A stretch of DNA of 64,000 bases from Silurus meridionalis (Eukaryota > Chordata > Actinopteri > Siluriformes > Siluridae): the NCBI RefSeq assembly GCF_014805685.1, contig NC_060892.1:5816490-5880489 (forward strand). The letters run 5' to 3'. Under the pieces are notes generated by a model. It made no database searches, had not been told where the DNA came from, and saw nothing but the letters and a program-made list of their open reading frames with translations. Below, piece by piece: positions 25,001 through 32,660 of the stretch. A program made the translations under genes and the position numbers. The first letter of the stretch is position 1; the number at the start of each line of letters is the position of its first letter.

Positions 25001-25480
25001 TCATGGACAAATGTACGTTTGCTGTACCGTGAATATGCTTTGCGCTTAAGGCATGATTAATATTCATCCAAATCTGCACAAATGGCACCTCTGTGGTTAA
25101 GATGATGAACTTTTGTTCGGAAGGTTGTGAGTTCAAATCCCAGTACTACCAACCTCTGGGCCCGTGAGCTAGGCCCTTGACCCTTAGCTGCTTAGTTATA
25201 TACAGTTAATGGGATATTATACGTCGCACCGGATAAACTTTGGTCAGTATTGGAATTTGAAGTTCAGGTTCATGAAATCATTTAACACTATCCATACTTT
25301 ATTATAAGATTTATAAATGAGACCCAGTGATTGTATGTAAACTGTGACTCATCTGGTCTCTCTTTTTTTCCGAGCAGGTGGTTTAATCAGGGTCCAAACC
25401 CTCACACCAACTCTCCAGATTGGCTATTCTCCACTGCTTACTGGAACCGAGATTACTCCCAAGTGCCTGATATATACTGA
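2253..25480 (+). CDS. osbpl1a: OSBPL1A (ORP1L), 3' 23 coding exons; 5' end outside window
   Basis: Oxysterol-binding protein-related protein 1, long form. The family binds sterols and phosphoinositides on late endosomes and contacts the ER protein VAP, controlling endosome position and cholesterol transfer (established knowledge). Exons I can place with GT-AG junctions and consistent phase: 2253-2338, 3034-3178, 3981-4048, 4233-4277, 4981-5054, 5569-5632, 5730-5825, 5957-6079, 7469-7550, 8761-8867, 11365-11530, 12091-12283, 15743-15818, 16181-16315, 17564-17661, 18139-18321, 19388-19495, 20515-20604, 20704-20827, 20981-21094, 22086-22209, 22498-22588, 25378-25480 (TGA 25478-25480). They join to about 830 codons with no frameshift. 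Compared with the remembered human protein (950 aa), roughly 135 N-terminal residues lie upstream of the window. The diagnostic ORP fingerprint EQVSHHPP is present. The assignment is very secure; exact junctions are inferred by eye. Confidence 0.97.
4233..6079 (+). CDS. osbpl1a: OSBPL1A exons: PH domain
   Basis: Five exons (4233-4277, 4981-5054, 5569-5632, 5730-5825, 5957-6079) encode a pleckstrin-homology domain. Landmarks are [11 protein letters not shown], then [22 protein letters not shown] (strands 1-3), [17 protein letters not shown] (strands 5-6) and the C-terminal helix with the invariant Trp in [20 protein letters not shown] domains of ORPs bind phosphoinositides. The domain is followed by an acidic stretch rich in Glu and Asp (GSEEDEDEV). 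Every residue expected for the fold appears present. Introns here hold a Tc1 transposase remnant and one tRNA-derived SINE. Confidence 0.94.
4490..4810 (-). mobile_element. Tc1-like transposase remnant
   Basis: Minus-strand translation gives [20 protein letters not shown], then GERM, then [20 protein letters not shown] and FTIQQDN. These are Tc1 catalytic-core blocks, with the usual TVKHGGG-VWGCF segment missing between GERM and NQHG. The piece is an internally deleted remnant within OSBPL1A intron sequence. Confidence 0.8.
5153..5336 (-). repeat. tRNA-derived SINE
   Basis: Read on the minus strand, the right end is a tRNA-like head (plus-strand GAATTTGAACTCATGACCTT ... CCACTGAGTTACC). It is followed by a body with GCCTTGCTCAGGGGCCCAAG and the tail GGCAGACGCCCTTATCCAGA. 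This tail is the widespread fish SINE type. In an OSBPL1A intron. Confidence 0.75.
6402..6745. mobile_element. Tc1-like element fragment
   Basis: Begins AGGTGCATCTCAATCAATTA, a terminus I recognise from Tc1-type elements common in fish, and runs through AT-rich non-coding end sequence to a fragment of the body (CGGCATGGCATGGAGGTGAT). The other end is lost. Confidence 0.65.
6746..7280. repeat. Degraded dispersed repeat
   Basis: Contains stretches such as GCGTCTGCCCGATGGGA and CTCCAAGGTGGGAGGCTGAG that recur in fish genomes as part of a repeat family (from memory). No intact reading frame. It fills the rest of the OSBPL1A intron before exon 7469. Confidence 0.45.
7469..12283 (+). CDS. osbpl1a: OSBPL1A exons: coiled-coil linker and FFAT motif
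   Basis: Four exons (7469-7550, 8761-8867, 11365-11530, 12091-12283). They encode helical, coiled-coil-like sequence ([28 protein letters not shown]) and then [10 protein letters not shown], which matches the FFAT core through which ORP1L binds VAP on the ER. Exon 12091-12283 is acidic and low in conservation ([14 protein letters not shown]). It contains an in-frame ATG at 12207 that corresponds to the start of the short human form ORP1S. Exon 8761 follows a 530-bp CTGT-type repeat and exon 12091 follows a (TG)n tract. Confidence 0.93.
8214..8745. repeat. CTGT/CTCT-type pyrimidine-rich tandem array
   Basis: About 530 bases of interleaved CTGTCTGTCCGTCTCTCTC and TGTGTCTGTCCATGTCTGTC units, with a larger duplicated block (TATATATGTCTGTC at about 8237 and 8459). 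Strongly C/T-biased with alternating G. It ends 15 bases before the 3' splice site of OSBPL1A exon 8761. Long open frames here are artefacts. Confidence 0.95.
8868..9999. other. OSBPL1A intron, AT-rich, nothing recognised
   Basis: Very A/T-rich DNA with scattered homopolymer runs; no coding similarity found. Confidence 0.5.
10000..10660 (+). mobile_element. Non-LTR retrotransposon, reverse transcriptase fragment
   Basis: Broken plus-strand frames encode reverse-transcriptase-like blocks: a segment resembling [41 protein letters not shown], then a separate frame with [12 protein letters not shown] and [11 protein letters not shown]. Stops and frameshifts are frequent. It lies in an OSBPL1A intron in the sense orientation. 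Confidence 0.75.
10665..10735. repeat. hAT-like terminal fragment
   Basis: CTCAATGCATTTTTGTATTC, GAATTACTCGAGTTACTTGA and AATCGTTTCAGCGATAAATT recall the ends of vertebrate hAT elements. A related piece is at 42918-42977 (CTCGATGCTTTTTTGAATTC, TTGTTTCAGCTCTAG). Confidence 0.4.
11165..11275. mobile_element. Tc1/mariner-type derivative, end fragment
   Basis: CAGAAGAGTGGAGGTTATTA, then GGATGTTCACAAAGCGCATG and a degenerate end near TCTCCATACAATGTAGG, the same order as in the copy at 60867-61345. Intronic in OSBPL1A. Confidence 0.5.
12065..12085. repeat. (TG)n tract at an OSBPL1A 3' splice site
   Basis: About ten TG units, followed by TATAG and exon 12091. No separate polypyrimidine tract is visible. 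Confidence 0.95.
12207..12209 (+). other. osbpl1a: Internal Met matching the ORP1S (short isoform) start
   Basis: This ATG begins [15 protein letters not shown], 25 codons before the RTSLPAPMF motif. The human short isoform begins at a Met in the equivalent position (MSEEKDCGG, from memory). Translation from here would yield an ORD-only protein of about 440 aa. I see no clear alternative first exon or promoter in the preceding intron, so use of this start is inferred from homology only. Confidence 0.5.
12772..12938 (-). repeat. tRNA-derived SINE, head damaged
   Basis: GGCAGACGCCTTTATATAGA, GGGCCTTGCTCAGGGGCCCA and GGGATTTGAACTCACGGATC in the same order as the copy at 5153. The outermost tRNA-like part is lost. 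Confidence 0.7.
12939..15742. other. Large OSBPL1A intron, mostly unannotated
   Basis: Apart from the SINE at 13818-13972, no exon was recognised. The stretch 14860-15160 (TTGGAAACAGGTGTGACTAA, GTGTGATGGGAGTTGGAGAC) looks like the end of a dispersed element, but I could not class it. Confidence 0.4.
13818..13972 (-). repeat. tRNA-derived SINE, internally deleted
   Basis: CACCCTTATCCAGAGTGACT, GGCTGAGGGGCCCAGGAACG, then a jump to TTTAACCACTATGTTACCAC. The tRNA T-arm part is missing. Confidence 0.65.
15743..25480 (+). CDS. osbpl1a: OSBPL1A exons: OSBP-related lipid-binding domain (ORD) and C-terminus
   Basis: Eleven exons encode a complete ORD. It opens with [20 protein letters not shown] and the lid/entry segment [20 protein letters not shown]. 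It continues through [10 protein letters not shown] and [17 protein letters not shown] (the OSBP signature, whose two His contact PI4P phosphate in the family). Then come [50 protein letters not shown] and [19 protein letters not shown]. The C-terminal basic helix [19 protein letters not shown] and [11 protein letters not shown] end at VPDIY before TGA. The insert between [11 protein letters not shown] and LLWRISPRP is shorter and Gly/Ser-rich compared with human. The ORD appears functional. Confidence 0.96.
16316..17563. other. OSBPL1A intron, nothing recognised
   Basis: AT-rich with poly-T and poly-A runs; no repeat family or exon identified. Confidence 0.45.
19635..20092 (-). mobile_element. 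Non-LTR retrotransposon 3' end with (GAA)n tail
   Basis: On the minus strand: [50 protein letters not shown], the usual LINE C-terminal block, then the untranslated end GGTCGCCACAGCGGAT (as read on the plus strand) and a (GAA)n tail at 19635-19680. The 5' part is missing (5'-truncated insertion). Confidence 0.8.
20126..20335 (-). repeat. Fish dispersed repeat ending in 'tatagcgctttt'-type terminus
   Basis: GGTTCCTTTCAAGGTTTCTT and GGGGAGTTTTTCCTTGCCAC, then (minus strand) the terminus recognisable as GCTTTGAGACAATGTTCATT, GTTAAAAGTGCTATACAAAT and TTGAATTAAATTGAATTAAA. The same terminus appears in the other orientation at 31889. A fragment of the first part also occurs at 54790-54860. Confidence 0.55.
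21140..21662. repeat. 37-bp minisatellite
   Basis: About 14 units of CAGATTATACTGTCAGGAAC followed by GCAGGCAGGGACAGGGC, with variants (CACGGGCA, CCACAGGCA). The unit is 37 bp, so each reading frame recurs every three units, which explains the long open frame here. It lies in the intron immediately after OSBPL1A exon 20981-21094. The following 300 bases are A-rich and also look repeat-derived. Confidence 0.93.
22819..22976. mobile_element. Tc1/mariner-type deletion derivative (MITE), short copy
   Basis: Ends are inverted: left GTATATGGACAAAAGTATTG plus GGACACC, right GGTGTCCACAGACTTCTGTCC plus ATA. The interior is almost wholly deleted, so only about 158 bp remain. Lies in the last OSBPL1A intron. 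Confidence 0.7.
24130..24365. repeat. Dispersed repeat shared with 42110-42360
   Basis: The blocks CTGATTGGATAG, GAAGCAGCCCAACCAAGA, ATGAAGAGAATAGTC and the GGCCATCAG...CTTTG-TGGC-CTAACCGCC end are recognisable again, diverged, at 42110-42360 in the same order. Probably a non-autonomous DNA transposon; the class is uncertain. Confidence 0.55.
24431..24997. mobile_element. hAT-like non-autonomous element with nested LINE
   Basis: Left end GGGTGTAACAGTACAC near 24433 and right end GTGTACCGTTACACCCCTAG (24978-24997) are inverted repeats of the type used by hAT elements in vertebrates. Matching flanking 8-bp duplications were not obvious. Most of the interior is the LINE piece at 24566-24897. 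Confidence 0.6.
24566..24897 (-). mobile_element. Non-LTR retrotransposon 3' end, second copy
   Basis: Same family and orientation as the copy at 19635. It begins at a short TTC-rich tail, contains GGGGTCGCCACAGCGGATCA and CCATCCTCAGCATTCTCCTA, and stops near 24897. It sits between the two ends of a hAT-like element (24431-24997), so it is nested. Confidence 0.75.
25084..25240 (+). repeat. tRNA-derived SINE, plus orientation
   Basis: Head CTCTGTGGTTAAGATGATGA and GAGTTCAAATCCCAGTACTA (B-box-like GTTCAAATC), body GGGCCCGTGAGCTAGGCCCT, degenerate tail ACCGGATAAACTTTGGTC. The only clear plus-strand copy of this SINE type noticed. Confidence 0.7.
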
Positions 25481-25982
25481 CACGATCTACAATACCTTCA
25501 AACTAAATTGGGCCACATCGGATATTTGTGTAATAAACTTTTTTTTTTTTAAGATTGAACAGATTTCTCATACCTGCAAGTCCTTTATATTATTTATTTA
25601 TTTTTTTAAAAGGAAGATGTTACTTTATTCTTCATGCACATAAATTATAAGCAGGACACAATTCGATTCAGTTTTGTTGAGCCAATCATGTACAGCTTAA
25701 TTACCTTAATGAAGAAAAAAAGTAATCATAATTATAATTGAAAATTGTCAGCATTTATTTATTTTTTAACCCGGAAAATAAAAGAAATGCATTTTTTTTT
25801 TTTTTGGCAGGCATCTTTTCTAAAACATTCAGAACACTAGTTTTTAATAATGGACTAAACTTTGTATTATTTATTTTAGAGCTCTTTTTATGCTTTACAC
25901 TTTTCAGAATATTTTACAATTACATATATATATATACATCTTTATTTTCTTCAGCTTGGAGTTTCTGTTTGTTTTCAATAAA
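25481..25982 (+). terminator. osbpl1a: OSBPL1A 3' UTR with candidate polyadenylation signals
   Basis: AATAAA occurs at 25532-25537, about 50 bases after the stop codon, and again at 25977-25982, followed by sequence with TG-rich stretches (GTAATGTAATGTGTG). Either could end the transcript. The later one would give a ~500-base UTR, more usual for this gene. Position inferred; no transcript data. Confidence 0.45.
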
Positions 25983-26651
25983 GACGGGGCTAAAACTGGT
26001 TTCCTAGTTGTAATGTAATGTGTGAGACATGAAAAGAGATGAGTTATTCTTATTTATGAAAACCTAATAATATGAAATATGACCCCACCGAATGCGGATA
26101 ATGTTTAACTCCGTTAGTTTAAGTTTGGTGAGGATGTGACATCAATATAAAGTGCTCAAAGCATTTAATTTTACAGCAGAGGTGGTGTAACGTGTCATAT
26201 AAGACACTTAAAAGATTGTTATACTTATTTGATAGTTATTTCAGATTGATGTCCATTTGTTGCTGTTGTGTATATCACATGGTAGTGTCGCTGAATTTCC
26301 CGGCCTGCTGAATAAAGCCCTAAGCAGATCCAAGCAGATTTCTGTCATTGAGGTCAAATGAAATTTTGGAAACTTTTTGACCTTTTATTAATTTTCAGAA
26401 AACACCATCAGAATGGCAGTGGCTCTGGAGTCTATCCCAGGAACACTAGATGTGAAATACATATACCTAGGGACCATTTAAAGTCACAAATCCACTTTTT
26501 CCACACACGTTTTTGTGAGGTGGGATGGAAAGCACAAAGAAACTGGAGTAAATATACATTTAAAACATGCAAAACTATGGTATAAACTGGAAGGGCTTCT
26601 TTTTTTATTAATATATATGAACTGGAAACACTGTTGTTCTGCTTCTGAATA

Positions 26652-27045
26652 TACAGTATAATTTATAGACAAAAGAATTTCTACAACTGACTTTTCCAGC
26701 CATATGTAGTTCTTCCCCAAACTGTTACCACAAACCTGGAGGCACACAATTGTATAGAATGCCACTGGGCACAATGGCCTGCTGTAGTTCTGTAGTAGTT
26801 AGTCTTAGTAGTTTAGTATTTCTGATCTCAACCCTATTGAACACCTTTGGGATGAATGCACCCTGAACACTGACTGCACCCCAGGTCTCCTCACCTACAT
26901 CAGTACTAGACTTTACTAATACCTTATGGCTGAATAAGTACAAATCTCCACAAGCACACTCCAAAATCTGCTGAAACATCTTCCTAGAAGAGTGGAGATT
27001 GTTATGACAGTATAATCAGATACCAAACTTACGTCCATACAGTGG
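26652..27045. mobile_element. Tc1/mariner-type deletion derivative
   Basis: Intergenic, between OSBPL1A and CART. Contains a decayed plus-strand remnant [12 protein letters not shown] (about 26817-26855), the C-terminal catalytic block of Tc1/mariner transposases, and weak terminal repeats (ATAGACAAAAGAATTT; ACGTCCATACAGTG). Confidence 0.65.
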
Positions 27046-27810
27046 ATATAACATTAAAACCACTAAGAGGTGAAGTAAATAAAATTGATTATCTCGTCAC
27101 AATGGCACCTTTCAAAAGCAGGGATATGTCATTGATCAAGTAAGTAGTTTGTGAATTTGATGTGTTGGAAACAAGAAAAATGGGCAAGCATAAAGATCTA
27201 AACAACTATGACAAGTGCCAAATTGTGATGGCTAAACATCTGGAACAGAGCATCTATTCAGTGGCGGGTATTTTTTAGCCTGGTTTTCAGGGGTCCAAGG
27301 AGGGACATTGTTATGCATTAATGTTAAAAAATATATTTAAAAAAAATTTGCTTCTTCTTTACTGTTTCAACTGTAAAATGTTAATAATATATTTAACGCT
27401 TTTTTCGAGAATATTATAGGTGTAACATTCATTTTCAATGAATAAAACAGAAATAATAAAACAACTTATTATAATTGAGTTTTCTAATTGTTAGTGTAAA
27501 ATGTATAACAAGTTTTTATGAAAAATAAGTATGTAATTAAAAATTCAAAATGCCACGATATGCTTTTAGTTTACACTATAATTATATTAGCTATTAATAT
27601 AATTTATATTATTAGAAATATTATGAGCTTATTTTGTAGATATTTAAAAAAAATATTAATTCAAATATAAATATCTAATATAGATGTTTCATATTAGTTA
27701 TAATACCTGGAATAAATTGTCCGGGTCAGGGTCAGGGTTCAGACATGTACAGAAGGCGATTTTGTAATTGAATGGTCGTATTTGACATTTGCAGGTCAGA
27801 GAGGAGCGTG

Positions 27811-27818
27811 TGACGTCA
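27811..27818. promoter_or_regulatory. Perfect CRE (TGACGTCA) upstream of CART
   Basis: The palindromic cAMP response element TGACGTCA lies 145 bases upstream of the CART TATA box. Mammalian CART promoters are driven by CREB through a proximal CRE (established knowledge), so this is a strong candidate functional site. It sits in unique-looking sequence rather than in a recognised repeat. Confidence 0.75.
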
Positions 27819-27955
27819 CAGTCGTCCTCATATCCTAAACTAAATTACGCAAAGGACTTAAAATAGCCCTGGTTTTGTGTTTGCTCCATTAGGAGGCCTG
27901 ACCCCTTTCTGTTCTCTTTCATGAATTTTTTATGTAACTGAATTGATTGCAAAGG

Positions 27956-27963
27956 TATAAAAG
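27956..27963 (+). promoter_or_regulatory. CART TATA box
   Basis: TATAAAAG, 90 bases upstream of the CART ATG. A start site about 30 bases downstream would leave a 5' UTR of roughly 60 bases. Good fit to a TATA-driven neuropeptide gene. Confidence 0.75.
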
Positions 27964-28045
27964 TAAGAACTCAGCTTAGAGTTCTCACACACAAGGCTTA
28001 TCAGTATTACCAGACTAAATCCAGACCTGGTGATCATCGAGCATC

Positions 28046-29700
28046 ATGATCAACGAGCGGCTCCTGCTTCTCACCCTTACCTGCTATGTGTTTGTCTGGA
28101 TCGGAAACTGTGAAGATTTTGTAGAGATCCGTTCTGTTGAAGATGACATCAAGGCCCAGGAGGAAAAAGAGCTGGTGAGGGTTTATTTTTTTTTAAGTTT
28201 TGAAGATAGACTACAATTACATCTATTCCTTTTCAAACAAAGTTGCGGTGTTTCTGAAAGTTCAGGTAAAAATATCTTATCCTGTGCTTGTTATAGATCG
28301 AAGCTCTTCAAGAGGTCCTTGAAAAACTAAGGAATAAACAAAGTCCATCAGCTGAGAAAAGGTTAGGCTGGGTTCCTTCGGTGAGTGAACTGATTACTTC
28401 AAGTTTATTTAATAATAACATTATTGCCTTCCACTTTAACATATTAGAAATCTCCAAGTCCATAATGCGATTCGCACCTCGATCCAAAGCCAACGATACG
28501 ATACATTAAAGATACATATAAAGCGGCTACCGATGCCAATACGATTCTCAATTACAATTACGATGCAGTGTGGTCAGATTTCGAGTTCATTCAACACAAT
28601 GCGATTCAGTTCAATACGATTCAATGGAAAAAAATACAATGCATTGTAATTCAATATACAGATACAGGTACAGATAGTTGACTTTTATTACTTTGGTTTA
28701 GACAGACAGCAAATCATCAACTTCCTTAAGTGCCTTCTGTCTTCTAACGCATGGACCTTTCACAAACAGTTAAAAAAATAAATAAATAAAACCAAATGTT
28801 CTTTTCCTGTTCCATCTCCAGGAAGATGCAGCTCTACCTCTGCCATGTTAATATATATTCTATGTGACTTTTAGGTCTCGGTGGTGTTGTGATACGTCAT
28901 ATCAATCAATCTTCTTCTTCTTCTTCTTCTTTCGGCTGCTCCCATTAGGGGTCGCCACAGCGGATCATCCGTCTCCATACCACCCTGTCCTCTACATCTG
29001 CCTCTTTCACACCAACTACCTGCATGTCTTCCCTCACCACATCCATAAACCTCCTCCTTGGTCTTCCTCTTTTTCCTCCTACCTGGTGGCTCCATCCTCA
29101 GCATTCTTCTACCAGTATAATTCATGTCCATCCTCTGCACATGTCCAAACCATATTAATCAATCTACATATACAATATTGGTTACATTCTAAACAATAAA
29201 AATATAATGCATCTACTAATAATTATACATAAATTAATTAGATTTTTAGCAATCAAATATGTTAAAAGCATACATATTTGCATTGGTACATACGCAGTAC
29301 AAATGCCAACTTGTATCGGATGCACCCATTTTTAAATTGATGGATCACATACTTAACTTTTATGCCAGTGCACCAATGGAAATCAGTGAATCTTACCATT
29401 CCTATCCTGCATGATCTTCCTCTCTCTCTGTTTCGCTCAGTCATACACAGTTCGATGTTATGCTCATGTCTAATAAAAGAATGTACAGTATCCACACATA
29501 GGTATGACCCCCTTACACACACACAATCACTACAACTTGATGCGATTTATAAAGTCTACACCTTTAACCCTCGGTGTGATGTTATGTTTCAGTGTGATGC
29601 AGGTGAGCAGTGTGCCATTCGTAAAGGTGCCCGTTTTGGAAAGGTCTGTACCTGTCCTGGTGGAACCTCGTGCAGCTTCTCCATCCTGAAGTGTTTGTGA
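28046..29700 (+). CDS. cart: CART neuropeptide precursor (three exons)
   Basis: Cocaine- and amphetamine-regulated transcript-type prepropeptide, a secreted regulator of feeding and stress circuits. Coding exons are 28046-28174, 28297-28380 and 29593-29700, giving 106 aa; the phase-0 junctions and three-exon layout are those of CART genes. A hydrophobic signal peptide ([20 protein letters not shown]) is followed by an acidic pro-region and the helix [14 protein letters not shown]. The mature core begins near [18 protein letters not shown]. Exon 3 has six Cys, the number needed for the three CART disulfides, and ends in LKCL. The dibasic KR before LGWVPS is present, but the upstream dibasic site of mammalian CART is replaced by NKQ. 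Teleosts carry several CART paralogues; I cannot tell which one this is. Confidence 0.96.
28465..28640. repeat. Degenerate 'gcgattc/tacgattc' repeat in CART intron 2
   Basis: Many spaced copies of a short motif around ACGATTC/GCGATTC (GATGCCAATACGATTCTCAA, CAACACAATGCGATTCAGTT). Probably the remains of a transposon end. A weakly similar stretch lies at 47590-47690. Confidence 0.4.
28908..29155 (-). mobile_element. Non-LTR retrotransposon 3' end, third copy
   Basis: Within CART intron 2. (TTC)n tail at 28911-28931, then the GGGGTCGCCACAGCGGATCA block and LINE C-terminal coding ([14 protein letters not shown] on the minus strand). Confidence 0.78.
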
Positions 29701-29734
29701 GACGATGTGACTTTTCACCTTCACTCCGACTGTA

Positions 29735-29740
29735 AATAAA
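29735..29740 (+). terminator. CART polyadenylation signal
   Basis: AATAAA 35 bases after the CART stop codon, with a second AATAAA about ten bases further on (near 29751). This predicts a very short 3' UTR. Confidence 0.65.
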
Positions 29741-30704
29741 GGCATAACGAAATAAAATGCATTTTTTTAAATATTACATTTAAAATGGTGTTTTTATGGC
29801 ATGTCAAGAGACCTTTCCGAATGAGTCGACGTATTGTATATCATTTATTTATTTGGCAGACTTTTTTTTATTTGTGAAGCAGAAATTAATTCAGTCACAT
29901 AGTGTAGATGTAAAGGTAAAGGTAAAGGGACTTGTTTTAGTTCTGAGATTTACACTGACCACCAGTCAGACTGGTCACTTCTGTGCAAATGACCATGGGC
30001 ACCTGGGAAGCCTGCAAACGTTCCAAAGCATATTGGTGACAAGGTGGTGTGATGAAGCTGGGTTACTGTTACAACCCCAAAAGGTTTGATTATTTTCCTT
30101 TAACAGCAAAATGTTTTTTCCAAAGCAATTTGTCAATAAGTTTTGAATTAATCTGCAAGCACTTAAACCTTAGAAGACAAGTGACAAATAGTGGTATATT
30201 AAATAAATAATGTTTTAAATATAAATGAAATTTTTGTAAATCATATACATTCCATGTAATCTAAGCATAATCAATATGCTTAATAAATGACTGAACTATG
30301 GGCTGATATTAAATAAAGACAAACTTACAATCAGTGATATCATGACATTTCTGGGTAAAAAGTTATATTTGTATTAAATTGCTTTTTTTTTGGTCTACAG
30401 TGTCAGAACTTTGCAAAAATCCATAAGATTTCCAAAACAGTACTGCAAAATCTAATGGTCGTGAATGTTTCGAGAAAAAAGGGGAATGAGCCATCATGGC
30501 CATTTCACAACATACGCAAGTTGCACTGAAGCTGAAGACCTGAAATGCCAGGAGAAATATATACAACTGTGACCAGTGCAAATAAATTCATTAATCAAGT
30601 CTGAACCTTAACTAAGACTTTGAAAAGTATTTGAGCAGTTTCTGACCACTAGATGGTGCAAAGGCGCAGCTGTGTGTACTAGTATAAAGCCATAGAGAGG
30701 GGGA

Positions 30705-30846
30705 TTTGTTTTTTTATTGTCACATGTACATTACATCACAGTAAAATTCTTTCCTCGCATATGGGTTCAAGGACCCAAGAGAAGCGTGAACCCCTGACCT
30801 TCCAATCAGTAACCCAGAGCCTCAACTCCTGAGCTACCACTTCCCC
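30705..30846 (-). repeat. tRNA-derived SINE, second tail type
   Basis: tRNA-like head at the right end (plus-strand GTGAACCCCTGACCTTCCAA, GAGCTACCACTTCCCCT) joined to a tail TATTGTCACATGTACATTAC and ATCACAGTAAAATTCTTTC. The same head-tail combination occurs at 36704-36885. Confidence 0.65.
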
Positions 30847-30952
30847 TAAGCAGAAATTTAATAATAATATGTCAAAATTTATAACAGGAAAAACCCCTTT
30901 TAAATTGAGTTTAGGTTTAAGGTTCACTTGTGGGAGTAGTTATTCAACCCAA

Positions 30953-31039
<87 letters not shown>
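30953..31039. repeat. (ATCT)n microsatellite
   Basis: About 21 uninterrupted tetranucleotide units in the CART-map1b intergenic region. Confidence 0.95.
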
Positions 31040-31209
31040 TAATTAATTAGCTGTGTATCTGGTCATGTCTTGTCTTGTCAAGTCAGAGCTCTGTACAGGC
31101 TACTCAAGTTCTTTCACTCCAATTTTGACATTCCATGTCGTTATAGATTTCTCTTTGTGCATTGTAATGATGAAACAGGTTTGAACCTTTTGGTTTCAGT
31201 GACGTGACA

Positions 31210-31345
31210 TTTCAAAGCTGCAGTGTCCAAAGACATTCTATACAATTGTGTAGATCCACCTTTGTGGTCATAGTTTTGCGAAGAACCACATATGGGTGTG
31301 ATGGCCAGGTGTCCATGTACTGAACATAAGGCCATATAGTGTATC
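31210..31345. mobile_element. Tc1/mariner-type derivative, fragment
   Basis: Carries ACATTCTATACAATTGTGTA, TTGTGGTCATAGTTTTGCGA and GAACCACATATGGGTGTG, followed by AGGTGTCCATGTACTGAAC and CCATATAGTGT. It matches the end part of the family in opposite orientation to the copy at 60867. Confidence 0.55.
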
Positions 31346-31888
31346 TTTATCTATCTATTGTGGGGGTTTTTGCCCAGCTTTCTTCATTGTACTTTTACTC
31401 ATTGCATGTATCATGTCATGTCTTTATGGCCTACTATGAAAATCTCTTCACTCTCCAAATAAAAGGGTTGGTGTATGGATTTTTGTAAAAGCAGACAAAG
31501 TTGAAGTCCAGAAGGTGTAACTGTAATGCGACGTGTTACCTAAAACGAGTTTAACTTCCTGTTCGTCACATATATTCTACCCTCCAGTACACTTTTTATT
31601 GACTTGGAGATTTAATTCCAAATTGCACTTTAGAGATTATGGGGGCTTGTAACCGCCCATCACCTTACTAACACAGTTTACCATGGTTTTCTTTCAGTTT
31701 TTTACACTATAGATGAAATCAGGTGGCTACTTATGGAACATACACAGTAATGCACTAATTGTAGTATTGATATTATTATTACAAATCTACAATGTAGTAC
31801 TCTTGTTTAGGTAATACAGAGTGGGGCTAAATCCCAAAAGATTTTTTATGAGACATATAGCGCAGTAAACCCATTATGTAAGCCCTAT

Positions 31889-32316
31889 ATTCAATTCAAT
31901 TCAATTCATTTTTATTTGTATAGCGCTTTTAACAATGAACATTGTCTCAAAGCAGCTTTACACAGACTCAAGAGGAAGCCCATCCTCATCTGGGTTGCAC
32001 CGAATGTCCATTTAATGCAGATATACGATGTTGCGGGGTGCAGTGATGGTAATCAAAAGCAAACTGTAGTCCTGAGTCAATGTAGCAGTCTGTTGACATT
32101 AACTACAGTCCAAATCCATCCTCGAAGCGCCCGTTCTTACTCCGGAATTTCAAGGAACCACCCAAGACGTTGATGAGAAACCGTCCCCAGCTGCACAGAG
32201 TGGCCTCCAATCGAAGAGAACACTATCCAGAGGCAGGCCTGGACGAAGTGGGAAGATTTAAGGAGGGAAGAGGGGCAGGAACAGTGGTTACTGGAACCTC
32301 AGGAGCATGTTTAACT

Positions 32317-32371
<55 letters not shown>

Positions 32372-32660
32372 GTGACAGGAAGAGAAGGATATGGACTATT
32401 ATGTGTCCTTGTTGTTGTATGAAAGTTAATGTGACTGTGCAGTTGGGAAGGCAAGTCTCCGGCAAGATTTGATATGGCAGCATAGCTAAAAGGGAGAACC
32501 AGAAGGTAACCGACATAAAGGATCTCTGGGATAAGAAACGACCCACCACATCACCATCAACAAACCCGAGTGAACGTGTGAGAGTGAGGGGACGACAGCA
32601 TACAAGTATCCCAGTTCAACAAACACTCTATATCCATGTTCCCTCCAGATCTGCTCCTTA
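31889..32660 (+). repeat. Fish dispersed repeat, longer copy
   Basis: Begins TTCAATTCAATTCAATTCAT, TTGTATAGCGCTTTTAACAA, TGTCTCAAAGCAGCTTTACA, and continues with CCATCCTCATCTGGGTTGCA and GCAGTCTGTTGACATTAACT, blocks that recur at 43785-44165. A (GA)n tract (32321-32365) lies inside. No coding potential. The right boundary is uncertain. Confidence 0.5.
32321..32365. repeat. (GA)n microsatellite
   Basis: 45 bases of pure AG inside a dispersed repeat. Confidence 0.95.

Larger units (their letters stand above)
22589..25377. other. Last OSBPL1A intron, repeat-filled
   Basis: Holds the short MITE (22819), a dispersed repeat (24130), a hAT-like element with nested LINE (24431-24997) and a SINE (25084). 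22977-24129 is AT-rich with nothing recognised. Confidence 0.55.

Noticed and set aside
30953..31039. Regular tetranucleotide array as CRISPR-like repeats
   Set aside because: No spacers; a simple microsatellite in a vertebrate genome.
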